DNA of 23,138 bases from Pseudoselenomonas ruminantium (GTDB lineage: Bacteria; Bacillota; Negativicutes; Selenomonadales; Selenomonadaceae): contig DJYL01000114.1 of assembly GCA_002448495.1 (NCBI GenBank), forward strand, positions 2,971 through 26,108, read 5' to 3'. Positions 8,683 through 17,235 of this stretch are shown in pieces (positions within the stretch are counted from its first letter, which is position 1; each line of letters opens with the position of its first letter). Position numbers and translations under genes: made by a program. The notes beneath the pieces are model-generated. The model saw nothing but the letters and a program-made list of their open reading frames with translations. It ran no database searches and was not told where the DNA came from.

Positions 8683-9918
8683 TTAAATATGCAGTTGGTT
8701 TTTGATTCGTTCTACTGCCCGAACGGTGTTTTCCCGGTTGCCGAAAGCGGTAAGACGGAAATAACCTTCGCCGCAGGGGCCAAAACCGGCGCCGGGGGTG
8801 CCAACGATATGGACTTCCGTGAGAAGCTTATCAAAGAAGTCCCAGGAAGGCATATCGTTTGGTGTCTGCAGCCAGATATAGGGGGCGTTAACACCGCCAT
8901 AGGCCTTGATGCCTGCCGCCTGCAGTCCTTCGCGGATAATACGGGCGTTTTCCATATAATAGGCAATGGTTTCTCTGACCTGTTTTTGACCTTCTTCCGT
9001 GTAGATAGCAGCTGCACCGCGCTGCACGATATAGGCTGTGCCGTTGAACTTGGTGGTGTGACGGCGGTTCCAGAGCTTGTTGAACTCGACGAGGCTGCCA
9101 TCTGCGGCGTGTCCTTTGACCGTTTTGGGGATAATGGTGTAACCGCAGCGGGTTCCCGTAAAGCCGGCTGTCTTGGAGAAGGAACGGAACTCGATAGCCA
9201 CATCTTTTGCCCCTTCGATTTCATAGATGGAGCGGGGAACATCATCTTCGGTGATATAGGCGGCATAAGCAGCGTCAAAGAGAATAACCGCTTCATTTTC
9301 GCGGACATAGTCAACCCATTTTTTCAGCTCCGTGCGGGAAAGCGTGGTGCCTGTGGGGTTGTTGGGGCAACAGAGATAAATCATATCTACCCGCTTTGGG
9401 GGAAGTGCCGGAGCAAAATCATTGCTGGCATCACAGGGAAGATAAGTAACTCCCTCAAAATGCCCATCGGGATTAATCGTTCCTGTGCGGCCAGCCATAA
9501 CATTGGTATCAAGATATACAGGATAAACCGGGTCGGTAATGGCTACATGGTTGTCTGTGCCGAAGATTTCCTGAATGTTGCCGCAGTCGCTTTTTGAACC
9601 ATCGCTGATGAAAATTTCATCGCTGGCAATGTCAATGCCACGGGCTTTGTAATTGTGCTCGATAATGGCATCTGTAAGGAAACTGTAGCCCTGTTCCGGG
9701 CCGTAACCGCGGAATGTGTCTGCGCTGGCCAGTTCATCGACGGCTTTATGCATGGCCTCAATACAGGCTGGGGGCAGGGGCTGGGTTACATCGCCAATGC
9801 CCAGACGGATGATGTCGGCATCCGGGTTAGCTTCTTTAAAAGCTGCTACTCGGCGGGCGATTTCGGCAAACAGATAGCTGCCAGGGAGTTTCAGGTAATT
9901 GTCATTGATTGTAGCCAT
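8683..9918 (-). CDS. dapL: LL-diaminopimelate aminotransferase
   Basis: From the ATG at 9918, behind a GGAGG ribosome site, this gives 411 residues, the usual DapL length. The N-terminus ([24 protein letters not shown]) is characteristic. It is a class I/II PLP aminotransferase with the Schiff-base lysine at K249 in [14 protein letters not shown]. The enzyme converts L-2,3,4,5-tetrahydrodipicolinate directly to LL-2,6-diaminopimelate using glutamate as amino donor. This bypasses the succinyl or acetyl intermediates of the DapD/C/E routes. asd and dapB for the preceding steps are about 10 kb away on the other strand. It has its own promoter at 9962-9989. Confidence 0.97.
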   Translation of the reverse strand: MATINDNYLKLPGSYLFAEIARRVAAFKEANPDADIIRLGIGDVTQPLPPACIEAMHKAVDELASADTFRGYGPEQGYSFLTDAIIEHNYKARGIDIASDEIFISDGSKSDCGNIQEIFGTDNHVAITDPVYPVYLDTNVMAGRTGTINPDGHFEGVTYLPCDASNDFAPALPPKRVDMIYLCCPNNPTGTTLSRTELKKWVDYVRENEAVILFDAAYAAYITEDDVPRSIYEIEGAKDVAIEFRSFSKTAGFTGTRCGYTIIPKTVKGHAADGSLVEFNKLWNRRHTTKFNGTAYIVQRGAAAIYTEEGQKQVRETIAYYMENARIIREGLQAAGIKAYGGVNAPYIWLQTPNDMPSWDFFDKLLTEVHIVGTPGAGFGPCGEGYFRLTAFGNRENTVRAVERIKNQLHI

Positions 9919-9961
9919 ATAAACCTCCAATAGAATTATTCTCAATATAATTTTTAGGTAT

Positions 9962-9989
9962 ATTATACCATGTTTCTATAACAAATCAA
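9962..9989 (-). promoter_or_regulatory. Predicted sigma-A promoter of dapL
   Basis: Read on the minus strand, TTGATT (9989-9984) and TATAAT (9967-9962) are 16 nt apart, about 45 nt upstream of the dapL start. The -10 sits in a short palindrome, GGTATAATATACC. Confidence 0.6.
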
Positions 9990-10004
9990 TAGGAGAATAA
10001 AAGA

Positions 10005-10040
10005 AAAGATGACTGCGCACAGCGAAGCGCAGTCATCTTT
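10005..10040 (-). terminator. Intrinsic terminator of the carboxyltransferase gene
   Basis: A perfect 14-bp stem (AAAGATGACTGCGC at 10005-10018 with its reverse complement at 10027-10040) and an 8-nt loop. On the minus strand it is followed by a T-rich run (TTTTCTTTT), 30 nt after the stop of the gene at 10070. Confidence 0.9.
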
Positions 10041-10069
10041 GACTTAGCGATATTCAGGTGGTAAATATC

Positions 10070-11458
10070 TTAGGCACGTTTGTATGCCGTAACCTTCTGG
10101 TAATGTTTCTGGAAGAATTCTTCCGCAACCTGCGGGAACAGAGCATAGGAGAGAACATCTTCTTCAGAAGGATTGAGGAAGCCTTTTTCCTTGAGTTCTG
10201 CTTCAAATTCAGCGAAGGTTTTCGCTTTGGCATCTTCCACGGAGCAATCCTCGATAATGTCTTCGGGAGCAATGCCCAAAGTCTTGGTGAGGAAGTCACG
10301 GTCAATGGCTACCGGCGTACGGCCAAACTTGCCGCGAGCCAAATCCTTGAATTCTTTCGGTACCATCTTGTAACGCTCACCGCTCATGACATTGAAGGTT
10401 GCCATGGTGCCCACAATCTGGGAAGACGGCGTAACGAGAGGAGGATAGCCAAGGTCTTTGCGGACACGGGGCATTTCGTCCAAGAGATCCTGATATTTGT
10501 CTTCCATGCCGGCTTCTTTAAGCTGGTTGGCCAGATTGGAGAGCATGCCGCCTGGAATCTGGAAGTCGAGCACGTTGGGGTTGATATCGAAATAACCTTT
10601 GAGGTTGAATTCGTTGATAACACGTTTTTTGACTTCGAGGAAGTGTTTGGAAATCGGCGTGAGTTTCTGTACATCGATACCCGTGTCATATTCCGTACCT
10701 TCAAGCGCACGCACCATGGTTTCCGTGCAAGGCTGGGAAGTGTCAGAGGAGAAGGGAGCCAGTGCCGTATCAATGATGTCAACGCCGGCTTCAATGGCTT
10801 TAAGATAAGTAGCATGACCAAAACCGGAGGTGCAATGGGTATGTAGTTCCACAGGAATGTCCAGAGCAGCTTTGAGCTTCTTAACCAGATCTTCTGCCAC
10901 ATACGGTTTCAGAAGGCCGGACATATCCTTGATGCAGACGGAATGGCAGCCCATATCCTGCAGCTCTTTTGCCAGTTCCACGAATTTTTCATTGGTATGC
11001 ACCGGGCTGATGGTGTAAACGAGACACCCCTGTACTTCCGGCTTTTCCGGGCAGGCGAGAGCCGCTTCGATGGCAACTTTCAGATTGCGCACATCATTGA
11101 GGGCATCAAAGATACGGAATACGCCAACGCCATGAGCTGAAGCATGACGGACGAATTTTTCTACAACGTCATTGGAGTAGTGGTTATAGCCAAGAAGATT
11201 CTGACCACGAAGCAGCATCTGAATCGGTGTTTTTAGGTTGGCCTTCAAGGTGTCCAGACGTTCCCAGGGGTCCTCGCCTAAGAAACGCAGACAGGTATCG
11301 AAGGTAGCACCGCCCCAAGCTTCCAAAGCTTTATAGCCTACAGAATCCAATGCCTTTAGCTGCGGAAGCATATCCTCGATGCGCATACGCGTGGCACACA
11401 AAGACTGATGACCGTCACGCAGAACGGTTTCCATGATTTTGACAGGTTTCTTTGCCAT
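10070..11458 (-). CDS. Biotin-dependent carboxyltransferase subunit (oxaloacetate decarboxylase alpha / pyruvate carboxylase subunit B / transcarboxylase 5S type), without biotinyl domain
   Basis: The ATG at 11458 is preferred over a GTG at 11467 because the AGAGGAG site is correctly spaced only for the ATG. This gives 462 residues. The N-terminal TIM barrel begins with ETVLRDGHQSL and contains the metal-binding HTH motif (VELHTHCTSGFG) and the lysine in CIKDMSG that is carboxylated in this family. The C-terminal half is the conserved carboxyltransferase extension (PGGMLSNLANQL, GRTPVAIDRDFL). The protein ends at AYKRA with no Pro/Ala linker and no AMKM biotin domain, so it needs a separate biotin carrier, as in 5S-type transcarboxylases. 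It could exchange a carboxyl group between oxaloacetate/pyruvate and carboxybiotin. No carrier or membrane decarboxylase subunit is nearby, so the exact enzyme is unresolved. Confidence 0.88.
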   Translation of the reverse strand: MAKKPVKIMETVLRDGHQSLCATRMRIEDMLPQLKALDSVGYKALEAWGGATFDTCLRFLGEDPWERLDTLKANLKTPIQMLLRGQNLLGYNHYSNDVVEKFVRHASAHGVGVFRIFDALNDVRNLKVAIEAALACPEKPEVQGCLVYTISPVHTNEKFVELAKELQDMGCHSVCIKDMSGLLKPYVAEDLVKKLKAALDIPVELHTHCTSGFGHATYLKAIEAGVDIIDTALAPFSSDTSQPCTETMVRALEGTEYDTGIDVQKLTPISKHFLEVKKRVINEFNLKGYFDINPNVLDFQIPGGMLSNLANQLKEAGMEDKYQDLLDEMPRVRKDLGYPPLVTPSSQIVGTMATFNVMSGERYKMVPKEFKDLARGKFGRTPVAIDRDFLTKTLGIAPEDIIEDCSVEDAKAKTFAEFEAELKEKGFLNPSEEDVLSYALFPQVAEEFFQKHYQKVTAYKRA

Positions 11459-11607
11459 AACTAACACTCTCCTCTAAGTTATTAACGCATAAATAAGACT
11501 TATACGCTTGAATTCGTGGCCAGCTGAAAAAACGAAATACAAAAGCCTTATTACACGGCATAAATACTAGGTTTTTGGAGCAGAACAAGAATTAACATCA
11601 CAAACTT

Positions 11608-11636
11608 AGTATAGGTGCTAATTATGGCTTTGTCAA
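11608..11636 (-). promoter_or_regulatory. Predicted sigma-A promoter of the carboxyltransferase gene
   Basis: On the minus strand a consensus TTGACA (11636-11631) and TATACT (11613-11608) are 17 nt apart. The predicted start near 11601 leaves a leader of about 140 nt. Confidence 0.75.
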
Positions 11637-11765
11637 TGTAAAATGTGATTTTTTTCCCATACTATAACTAATTGGAATAATAGATGGAGATTATTGTAAA
11701 ATGTATACAATTTAGGCATGATAGGGAAGGCGGTTTCCACGCAGAAAGTTTTTTTTATGAACTTA

Positions 11766-11794
11766 TTGGTTTTTCCTTCATACATTGGTATAAT
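11766..11794 (+). promoter_or_regulatory. Predicted sigma-A promoter of the ACT/PFL operon
   Basis: TTGGTT at 11766-11771 and a perfect TATAAT at 11789-11794 are 17 nt apart, 95 nt upstream of the ACT-domain gene. Confidence 0.6.
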
Positions 11795-11823
11795 TGATTG
11801 TGTGGTTTTTAAGTTACTTTGTG

Positions 11824-11854
11824 TTGACACATTGTTCTATGTTTACACAATGTG
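11824..11854 (+). promoter_or_regulatory. Dyad overlapping a TTGACA element, possible operator
   Basis: CACATTGT (11828-11835) and its exact reverse complement ACAATGTG (11847-11854) are separated by 11 nt and overlap TTGACA at 11824-11829. The site lies just downstream of the predicted start from the 11766-11794 promoter, where a bound repressor would block transcription. There is no good -10 for the TTGACA itself. The binding protein is unknown. Confidence 0.4.
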
Positions 11855-11889
11855 CAGGTGAATTTTGAATTATAAGGAGAAATGTGTAA

Positions 11890-12159
11890 ATGAAACTTGT
11901 AGTAACCGTCGTAGGCAAAGACCGTGTAGGCATTATTGCCATGGTCAGCCAGATTCTTGCCGAGAACAATGTCAACATTTTGTCTATTAATCAGAATATC
12001 CTGGATGGCTATTTCAATATGATTCTGATTGCGGAAATCAGCAGCAGTAAGATTAAGCTGGTGGACTTGCAGAAGAAACTCAGGGAAAGCGGTCAGGAAA
12101 TCAATGTGGATATCAAGGCACAGCATGCAGATATCTTCAACGTCATGCATAACATCTGA
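11890..12159 (+). CDS. ACT domain protein (UPF0237 family)
   Basis: An 89-residue protein with an AAGGAG ribosome site. The whole length is one ACT fold: MKLVVTVVGKDRVGIIAMVSQILAENNVNILSINQNIL matches the beta-alpha-beta start, with the DRVGI loop where ACT domains bind amino acids. Small single-ACT proteins of this family are very often encoded directly before a PFL/UPF0210 protein, as here (28 nt gap), and are assumed to work with it as a ligand sensor. The ligand and function are not established. Confidence 0.92.
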   Translation: MKLVVTVVGKDRVGIIAMVSQILAENNVNILSINQNILDGYFNMILIAEISSSKIKLVDLQKKLRESGQEINVDIKAQHADIFNVMHNI

Positions 12160-12187
12160 TAGAACCTTAGTTTAGGAGGATATATTC

Positions 12188-13549
12188 TTGATTAGTATAG
12201 ACGATATCATTGAAACAAATGAGATGATTACCGAGAACAAATTGGATGTGCGTACTATTACCATGGGAATTTCCCTGCGGGATTGTGCTCATCCGAATAT
12301 GGAACAGTTCTGCCGCAATGTATACGATAAGATTACGAAGTCAGCAGAATTCCTCGTGAAGACCGGTGAGGATATCGAAGCGGAATATGGCATCCCCATC
12401 ATTCATAAGCGCGTGTCGGTAACGCCTATTGCTATTGCTGCGGATGCCTGCAAGACGGATACCTATGTGCCGGTAGCCGAGGCTATGGACCGGGCTGCCA
12501 AGGAAATCGGTGTGAACTTTATCGGCGGTTTCTCTGCTCTGGTGGAAAAGGGCTTTACCAACGGCGACCGCATTTTGATTAACTCCATTCCGCAGGCATT
12601 GGCAATGACTGATGTGGTATGTTCCTCTGTAAATCTTGGCTCGACCAAGACCGGTATCAATATGGATTGTGTTCGTGAGATGGGCGAGGTCATCAAGCGT
12701 ACCGCTGAACTGACCCGTGATAATGATGCGCTGGGCTGTGCCAAGCTGGTTGTATTCTGTAATGCTCCCGGAGATAATCCCTTTATGGCGGGTGCGTTCC
12801 ACGGTGTCAGCGAAGCGGATAAGGTGGTCAGCGTAGGTGTCAGCGGCCCAGGGGTAGTAAAGCATGCGCTGGAAGCCAAGAAAGGCGCTGATTTTACCGA
12901 AGTGGCTGAAACCATCAAAAAGACGGCCTTTAAGATTACCCGCGTGGGTCAGCTGGTGGCCCGCGAAGCATCCAAGCGTCTGGGCGTGCCCTTCGGCATC
13001 ATCGACCTGTCTCTGGCACCGACTCCGGCGGTAGGCGACAGCGTAGCCCGTATTATTGAAGAAATGGGCATTGAAAGCTGCGGTGCTCCGGGGACAACAG
13101 CGGCTTTAGCTCTGCTTAACGATGCCGTGAAAAAGGGCGGCCTGATGGCTTCTTCCCATGTGGGCGGTCTTTCTGGTGCCTTTATCCCCGTAAGTGAGGA
13201 TGAGGGCATGATCAACGCCATCAAGACCGGCAGCCTGTCCTTGGAAAAACTGGAAGCCATGACCTGTGTCTGCTCGGTAGGTCTGGATATGATTGCCATT
13301 GAAGGCGATACGAGCGCAGCGACGATTTCCGGTATTATTGCCGACGAGGCGGCCATTGGTATGATTAACAACAAGACCACGGCTGTGCGTGTCATTCCGG
13401 TTCCGGGCAAGAAAGTGGGCGATATGGTGGAATTTGGCGGCCTTTTGGGTTACTGTCCCATTGTGCCGGTACGCAACCAGTACAGCTCTGCGGCCTTTAT
13501 TGCCCGCGGCGGCCGGATTCCGGCACCGATTCGGAGCTTGACGAACTAA
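12188..13549 (+). CDS. PFL family protein (UPF0210 / DUF711)
   Basis: A 453-residue protein starting with TTG at 12188, 8 nt after an AGGAGG site; no ATG fits better, and the sequence from there ([29 protein letters not shown]) matches the usual family start. It is a full-length UPF0210 protein, related in fold to pyruvate formate-lyase-like proteins. Conserved Gly-rich stretches are visible ([64 protein letters not shown]). No glycyl-radical motif of true pyruvate formate-lyases is seen. Its biochemical role is unknown; it forms an operon with the ACT protein, ended by the hairpin at 13561-13584. Confidence 0.92.
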   Translation: MISIDDIIETNEMITENKLDVRTITMGISLRDCAHPNMEQFCRNVYDKITKSAEFLVKTGEDIEAEYGIPIIHKRVSVTPIAIAADACKTDTYVPVAEAMDRAAKEIGVNFIGGFSALVEKGFTNGDRILINSIPQALAMTDVVCSSVNLGSTKTGINMDCVREMGEVIKRTAELTRDNDALGCAKLVVFCNAPGDNPFMAGAFHGVSEADKVVSVGVSGPGVVKHALEAKKGADFTEVAETIKKTAFKITRVGQLVAREASKRLGVPFGIIDLSLAPTPAVGDSVARIIEEMGIESCGAPGTTAALALLNDAVKKGGLMASSHVGGLSGAFIPVSEDEGMINAIKTGSLSLEKLEAMTCVCSVGLDMIAIEGDTSAATISGIIADEAAIGMINNKTTAVRVIPVPGKKVGDMVEFGGLLGYCPIVPVRNQYSSAAFIARGGRIPAPIRSLTN

Positions 13550-13560
13550 CTGAAAATATG

Positions 13561-13585
13561 AAGAGGCTATGCAAATAGCCTCTTT
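13561..13585 (+). terminator. Intrinsic terminator after the PFL gene
   Basis: AAGAGGCTA (13561-13569) pairs perfectly with TAGCCTCTT (13576-13584) around a 6-nt loop, followed by only a short T-run (TTTGT). nth starts 17 nt later, so readthrough is possible. Confidence 0.7.
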
Positions 13586-13601
13586 GTCATAGGAGAGCAT
13601 T

Positions 13602-14249
13602 ATGCGTGTTACGAAAAAAATTAAGGAAGAACAGATACGCATTTTAGGGGAAGTCTATAAAGATACAAAACCAGCCTTGGTATTTCGCAACCCCTTTGAA
13701 CTGCTTATGGCGGTAATTCTGTCGGCACAATGTACGGATAAGAGGGTTAATGTCACAACAGCCCGCCTGTTTCAGAAGGCGGCGACACCAGAGGCAATTT
13801 TGTCTCTGGGGCTTGTGGCCTTGGAAGAAGAAATACGGGATTGCGGACTGTTTCGCAATAAAGCCAAAAACATCATGGCGACCTGTCAGATTCTCTGTGA
13901 GCAGTATGGCGGGGAAGTTCCGGCAGATTTTGCTAAATTGCAGGAGCTGCCCGGTGTAGGGCGTAAAACAGCCAATGTAGTTATGAGCGTGGGCTTTAAT
14001 GTACCGGCTATTGCCGTGGATACCCATGTATTTCGTGTCAGCAATCGTTTAAAACTGTCAGAGGGGGATACGCCGCTGGCTGTAGAACAGGGACTGATGA
14101 AGGTTATCCCTAAGGATAAATGGTCAGCGGCGCATCACTGGCTAATCTGGCATGGACGGAATGTCTGCAAGGCGCGCAAGCCCCTGTGTGATAGATGCCC
14201 CTTAGTAAATGTATGTCCAGCAGCAACGGATTTGAAGCCTTCTCTTTGA
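13602..14249 (+). CDS. nth: Endonuclease III (DNA glycosylase / AP lyase)
   Basis: A 215-residue protein, normal length, with an AGGAGAG ribosome site. It removes oxidised pyrimidines in base excision repair and cuts at the resulting abasic site. The helix-hairpin-helix LPGVGRKTANVV lies at 116-127 with catalytic K122, and the catalytic aspartate is D140 in AVDTHVFRV. A 4Fe-4S cluster motif C-x6-C-x2-C-x5-C is complete at C189, C196, C199 and C205. The gene heads a run of closely spaced plus-strand genes (nth, acetyltransferase, aroF, tyrA) that may be cotranscribed. Confidence 0.97.
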   Translation: MRVTKKIKEEQIRILGEVYKDTKPALVFRNPFELLMAVILSAQCTDKRVNVTTARLFQKAATPEAILSLGLVALEEEIRDCGLFRNKAKNIMATCQILCEQYGGEVPADFAKLQELPGVGRKTANVVMSVGFNVPAIAVDTHVFRVSNRLKLSEGDTPLAVEQGLMKVIPKDKWSAAHHWLIWHGRNVCKARKPLCDRCPLVNVCPAATDLKPSL

Positions 14250-14283
14250 GGGGGCACACCAATCATAAAAGTGAGATGAGAGC

Positions 14284-14736
14284 ATGATTTATCGGAAGGC
14301 AACTTTTGCGGATGTTGAAGCAATATATGAACTGGTAGCAGATTATGCAAAACAGGGGGTAATGTTGGCACGTTCCCGCAATACATTGTATGAGACTTTG
14401 CGGGATATGGTGGTAGCTATAGATGATGATGGAAAACTGGCCGGAGTCGGTGGACTCCATGTAATTTGGGACAGGCTGGCAGAGGTGCGTACCATGGCTG
14501 TATCGCCAGACAAGCGTCGTCATGGCATTGGTGCGGAAATAGTCAGGCATTTGCTGAAAGACGGCGAACAACTGGGAATTGAAAAGTATTTTACCCTGAC
14601 CTATCAGCCGGAGTTTTTTAAGTCGCTGGGATTTGTGGTCATCAATAAGGAAGAGCTGCCACATAAAGTTTGGAAGGAATGTATCGACTGCCCCAAATTC
14701 CCCAACTGTGATGAAATCGCCATGGTAAAAGTTTGA
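14284..14736 (+). CDS. GNAT N-acetyltransferase, ArgA-like (probable amino-acid N-acetyltransferase)
   Basis: A 150-residue single-domain GNAT protein. The acetyl-CoA site is VRTMAVSPDKRRHGIGAEIVRHLL (about 75-98; the RRHGIG loop binds the pyrophosphate). The N-terminus MIYRKATFADVEAIYELVADYAKQGVMLARS and the C-terminal VWKECIDCPKFPNCDEIAMVK, with three closely spaced cysteines, resemble short ArgA-type N-acetylglutamate synthases, including the form fused to ArgH in some bacteria. If so, it makes N-acetyl-L-glutamate for arginine synthesis. No other arg gene is in the window, so the general GNAT call is firmer than the substrate. Confidence 0.75.
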   Translation: MIYRKATFADVEAIYELVADYAKQGVMLARSRNTLYETLRDMVVAIDDDGKLAGVGGLHVIWDRLAEVRTMAVSPDKRRHGIGAEIVRHLLKDGEQLGIEKYFTLTYQPEFFKSLGFVVINKEELPHKVWKECIDCPKFPNCDEIAMVKV

Positions 14737-14772
14737 ATTTGAGTATTGTTATGTTATTATGGAGGAATGAAC

Positions 14773-15786
14773 ATGATTATCGTAATGAGCCCTAGTGCTA
14801 CAAAAGAAAATTTAGAAAAAGTCATAAAAAAAGTAGAGTTGGCAGGTTTAAGGACACACATTTCGGAAGGCGAAGAAGTCACTATCGTAGGCGTAATCGG
14901 CGATAAAAAGAAAATCGCGAACCTCGAAATGAACATGATGGAGGGCGTGGAAAAGACCGTCCGCATCACCGAAAAATATAAATTGGTCAGCCGTAATTTT
15001 CACCCGGAAGATACCATCGTGGATGTGGGCGGCGTGAAAGTCGGCGGCAGGCAGATTGTGGTTATGGCAGGCCCCTGCTCGGTGGAAAGCCTGGAACAGC
15101 TCAGAGAAGCAGCCAAGGCTGTCAAGGCCGGCGGTGCGCAATTCCTGCGCGGCGGTGCCTTTAAGCCCCGTACCAGTCCCTATGATTTTCAGGGCCTCGC
15201 AGAGGACGGTCTCAAGATGCTGCGTCAGGTAGCGGATGAAGAAGGCCTCAAAGTCGTTACGGAAATCGTGGACAAAGACGATTTGGAACTGGTGGGTAAA
15301 TATGCAGACCTTTATCAGGTCGGCGCCCGTAACATGCAGAACTTCCAGCTTTTGAAGGCTTTGGGCAAGGCCAATAAGCCTGTCATGCTCAAGCGCGGAC
15401 TGTCGGCTACCATCAGCGAATGGCTCAATGCTGCCGAGTACATTATGGCGGGCGGCAATGAGCAGGTCATTCTCTGCGAACGCGGTATCCGCACCTATGA
15501 AACCTTTACGCGCAATACCCTTGACCTCAGCGCGGTGGCGGCGGTGAAAGAGCTTTCGCATTTGCCTATTATCGTTGACCCGAGTCATGGTACGGGCCGC
15601 TGGCAGATGGTAAAGCCCATGGCCAGAGCAGCTGTGGCTGCCGGTTGTGACGGGCTGATTATCGAAGTGCATCCCCATCCGGAAGTCGCGCTTTCCGATG
15701 GTGACCAGAGTCTGACACCGAAGAATTTCGACCTGTTGATGAGTGAACTCGGCAGAATTGCGGAAGTGATGGAGCGCACGGTGTAA
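14773..15786 (+). CDS. aroF: 3-deoxy-7-phosphoheptulonate synthase (DAHP synthase, type I-beta with N-terminal regulatory domain)
   Basis: The ATG at 14773 lies 7 nt after the GGAGG site; earlier in-frame ATGs (14746, 14767) lie upstream of or on top of it. This gives 337 residues. Residues 1-70 are a ferredoxin-like (ACT-like) domain ([22 protein letters not shown]), the arrangement of the Thermotoga-type enzyme that mediates feedback control. The rest is the TIM barrel: [64 protein letters not shown] and [17 protein letters not shown], all catalytic or metal-site segments. It joins phosphoenolpyruvate and erythrose 4-phosphate in the first shikimate pathway step. tyrA follows after one nucleotide, so the two are translationally linked. 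Confidence 0.96.
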   Translation: MIIVMSPSATKENLEKVIKKVELAGLRTHISEGEEVTIVGVIGDKKKIANLEMNMMEGVEKTVRITEKYKLVSRNFHPEDTIVDVGGVKVGGRQIVVMAGPCSVESLEQLREAAKAVKAGGAQFLRGGAFKPRTSPYDFQGLAEDGLKMLRQVADEEGLKVVTEIVDKDDLELVGKYADLYQVGARNMQNFQLLKALGKANKPVMLKRGLSATISEWLNAAEYIMAGGNEQVILCERGIRTYETFTRNTLDLSAVAAVKELSHLPIIVDPSHGTGRWQMVKPMARAAVAAGCDGLIIEVHPHPEVALSDGDQSLTPKNFDLLMSELGRIAEVMERTV

Positions 15787-15787
15787 T

Positions 15788-16684
15788 ATGGAACAGGAGA
15801 AATTAACGCTGGCCATAATCGGTGTAGGCCTTATCGGCGGTTCCCTAGGGCTTTGTCTAAAGGATAAGCTCGGGGATGATATCTACATCACCGGCTTATG
15901 CCGTACACAGTCATCCATGGATAAAGCCATGGAACTGGGTGCGGTGGATTTTGCCACAAACGATATACAGGCTGTGGTAGGAAATGCCGATATCGTCTTT
16001 TTAAGCCCGCCGGTACTGCAGATTGTTCCCATGGTGGAAAAGATTTTGCCCTATCTAAAGAAAGGTGCAATCATTACTGACGCAGGCAGTACCAAGCAAT
16101 ATATCTGGGAGCATCTGCAAAAGATTCTGCCGCCGGATATCTATTATATTGCCGGGCATCCTATGACCGGACGGGAAAAAAGCGGTGTGACGGCGGCGAA
16201 AAAAGACTTGTTTGTCGGCAAGGCATATGTAATCGTAGAAGATACAGGAGCACCGCAGGCGGCACACGACAAACTGATGCGCGTGCTGCGTCATACCGGA
16301 GCAAACTTTACCACACTGGACATTGCCAAGCATGACCGTTGTGCTTCCGTTATCAGTCATGTACCCCATGTGGCGGCAGCGGCTCTTGTGACGCTCCTCA
16401 ACCAGTCCGGCGGGGATATGGAATCCTGCATCAAGCTTATCGGCGGCGGATTCAAGGACACCACCCGTATCGCTTCGTCCAATGCAGATATGTGGGCAGA
16501 TATCTGCATGACTAACGGCAAGGCGATTGCCGCTAATCTCAAAACCTTGCAGGACGTTATTGGCAGGGTCATTACGGCCTGCGAAAATCAGGACAGGCAG
16601 GCAATTTATGATTACTTCGCCGCCAGCAAGCAGCGTCGTGATGCTTTGCTGGAAAATGCATCGCACAAATTTGACCCCAATTAA
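15788..16684 (+). CDS. tyrA: Prephenate dehydrogenase
   Basis: A 298-residue protein whose ATG lies one nucleotide after the aroF stop. The N-terminal NAD(P) fold has LAIIGVGLIGGSLGLCL (GxGxxGG). GSTKQ (in ITDAGSTKQYIWEHL), GHPMTGREKSGV and the dimerisation-domain histidine segment ISHVPHVAAAALV are hallmark TyrA motifs. It oxidatively decarboxylates prephenate to 4-hydroxyphenylpyruvate for tyrosine. There is no chorismate mutase or ACT domain, so it is a monofunctional short form. The coupling to aroF links pathway entry and the tyrosine branch. A small stem (TCAGCT/AGCTGA at 16697-16712) after the stop lacks a T-run and is a weak terminator at best. Confidence 0.94.
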   Translation: MEQEKLTLAIIGVGLIGGSLGLCLKDKLGDDIYITGLCRTQSSMDKAMELGAVDFATNDIQAVVGNADIVFLSPPVLQIVPMVEKILPYLKKGAIITDAGSTKQYIWEHLQKILPPDIYYIAGHPMTGREKSGVTAAKKDLFVGKAYVIVEDTGAPQAAHDKLMRVLRHTGANFTTLDIAKHDRCASVISHVPHVAAAALVTLLNQSGGDMESCIKLIGGGFKDTTRIASSNADMWADICMTNGKAIAANLKTLQDVIGRVITACENQDRQAIYDYFAASKQRRDALLENASHKFDPN

Positions 16685-16732
16685 GTCGTTGAACATTCAG
16701 CTGTATAGCTGATGATGTTTGAGGGCAAAGTA

Positions 16733-16761
16733 TTGTATTTTATACAAAATTATGATAGAAT
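16733..16761 (+). promoter_or_regulatory. Predicted sigma-A promoter with an overlapping short dyad
   Basis: TTGTAT at 16733-16738 and TAGAAT at 16756-16761 are 17 nt apart. The -35 is half of a perfect dyad (TTGTAT-TTT-ATACAA, 16733-16747) that could be an operator. It would drive the small gene that follows. Confidence 0.55.
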
Positions 16762-16851
16762 GTGCAAATGTTGAATGATGTGAATTTCTTATATAAAAAG
16801 AGACGTATAGGGGTTATTGCGTTTGATTTTTATGGGGTGTTGATTCTTGTT

Positions 16852-17160
16852 ATGGAGTACTTCGAGAGGGTAAAAAAGTTAAGTAATGCCTGGGAACCGG
16901 AACTTTGCCGCCATTCTGTGGACAGGGGAGAACGGGTCTGTATGGATATTTATCATACAGGCTCATTGGCACCGGAAAGGCATAAAATGACCATGGAACG
17001 AGCAACGGATTACATCAGCGGCATGGCTGCAGTTATGGATATCAAGAGTATGCTCAGGGATATTGATCATATTACCATTCGCAGTGCGAGGGATAGCCGG
17101 ATTATCTATCGTCTGACTACGCGGTTTGGTTATGCAGAGGAAGAATTCAAAGCAGTTTAA
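16852..17160 (+). CDS. Small protein of unknown function
   Basis: I do not recognise this gene. From the ATG at 16852 it encodes 102 residues: a soluble, charged, mixed alpha/beta-looking protein (MEYFERVKKLSNAWEPELC.. ending TTRFGYAEEEFKAV) with two Cys and no membrane segment. The frame stays open upstream to a GTG at 16762 (132 residues), but that start directly touches the predicted -10 box, has no ribosome site, and adds an AT-rich hydrophobic stretch unlike the rest, so the shorter form is preferred; a TTG at 16840 is also possible. It has its own promoter and a terminator at 17165-17191, so it looks like a single-gene unit between tyrA and recG. It may be lineage-specific. Confidence 0.6.
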   Translation: MEYFERVKKLSNAWEPELCRHSVDRGERVCMDIYHTGSLAPERHKMTMERATDYISGMAAVMDIKSMLRDIDHITIRSARDSRIIYRLTTRFGYAEEEFKAV

Positions 17161-17164
17161 AAAT

Positions 17165-17191
17165 AAGCCTTTCCATTGTGAAGGGCTTTTT
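17165..17191 (+). terminator. Intrinsic terminator after the small unknown gene
   Basis: AAGCCTTTC (17165-17173) pairs with GAAGGGCTT (17180-17188) with one G-T wobble, a 6-nt loop and a TTTTT run. Confidence 0.85.
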
Positions 17192-17235
17192 CTTATGCAG
17201 GAATCCTTTACATTAGAACGAATATATAGCACAGA

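Larger units (their letters stand above)
11459..11889. other. 431-nt divergent intergenic region with promoters in both directions
   Basis: This AT-rich stretch holds no convincing gene. It contains a minus-strand promoter at 11608-11636 and plus-strand promoter elements at 11766-11794 and 11824-11854 (listed separately). The minus-strand transcript would have a leader of about 140 nt before the carboxyltransferase gene. I recognise no known riboswitch class in it. Confidence 0.6.

Noticed and set aside
8656..9597. Plus-strand frame of 313 codons
   Set aside because: It is antisense to dapL and starts inside the terminator.
11633..11830. Minus-strand frame of 65 codons in the divergent intergenic region
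   Set aside because: It has a low-complexity AT-rich composition, no ribosome site, and overlaps the promoter elements of both flanking operons.
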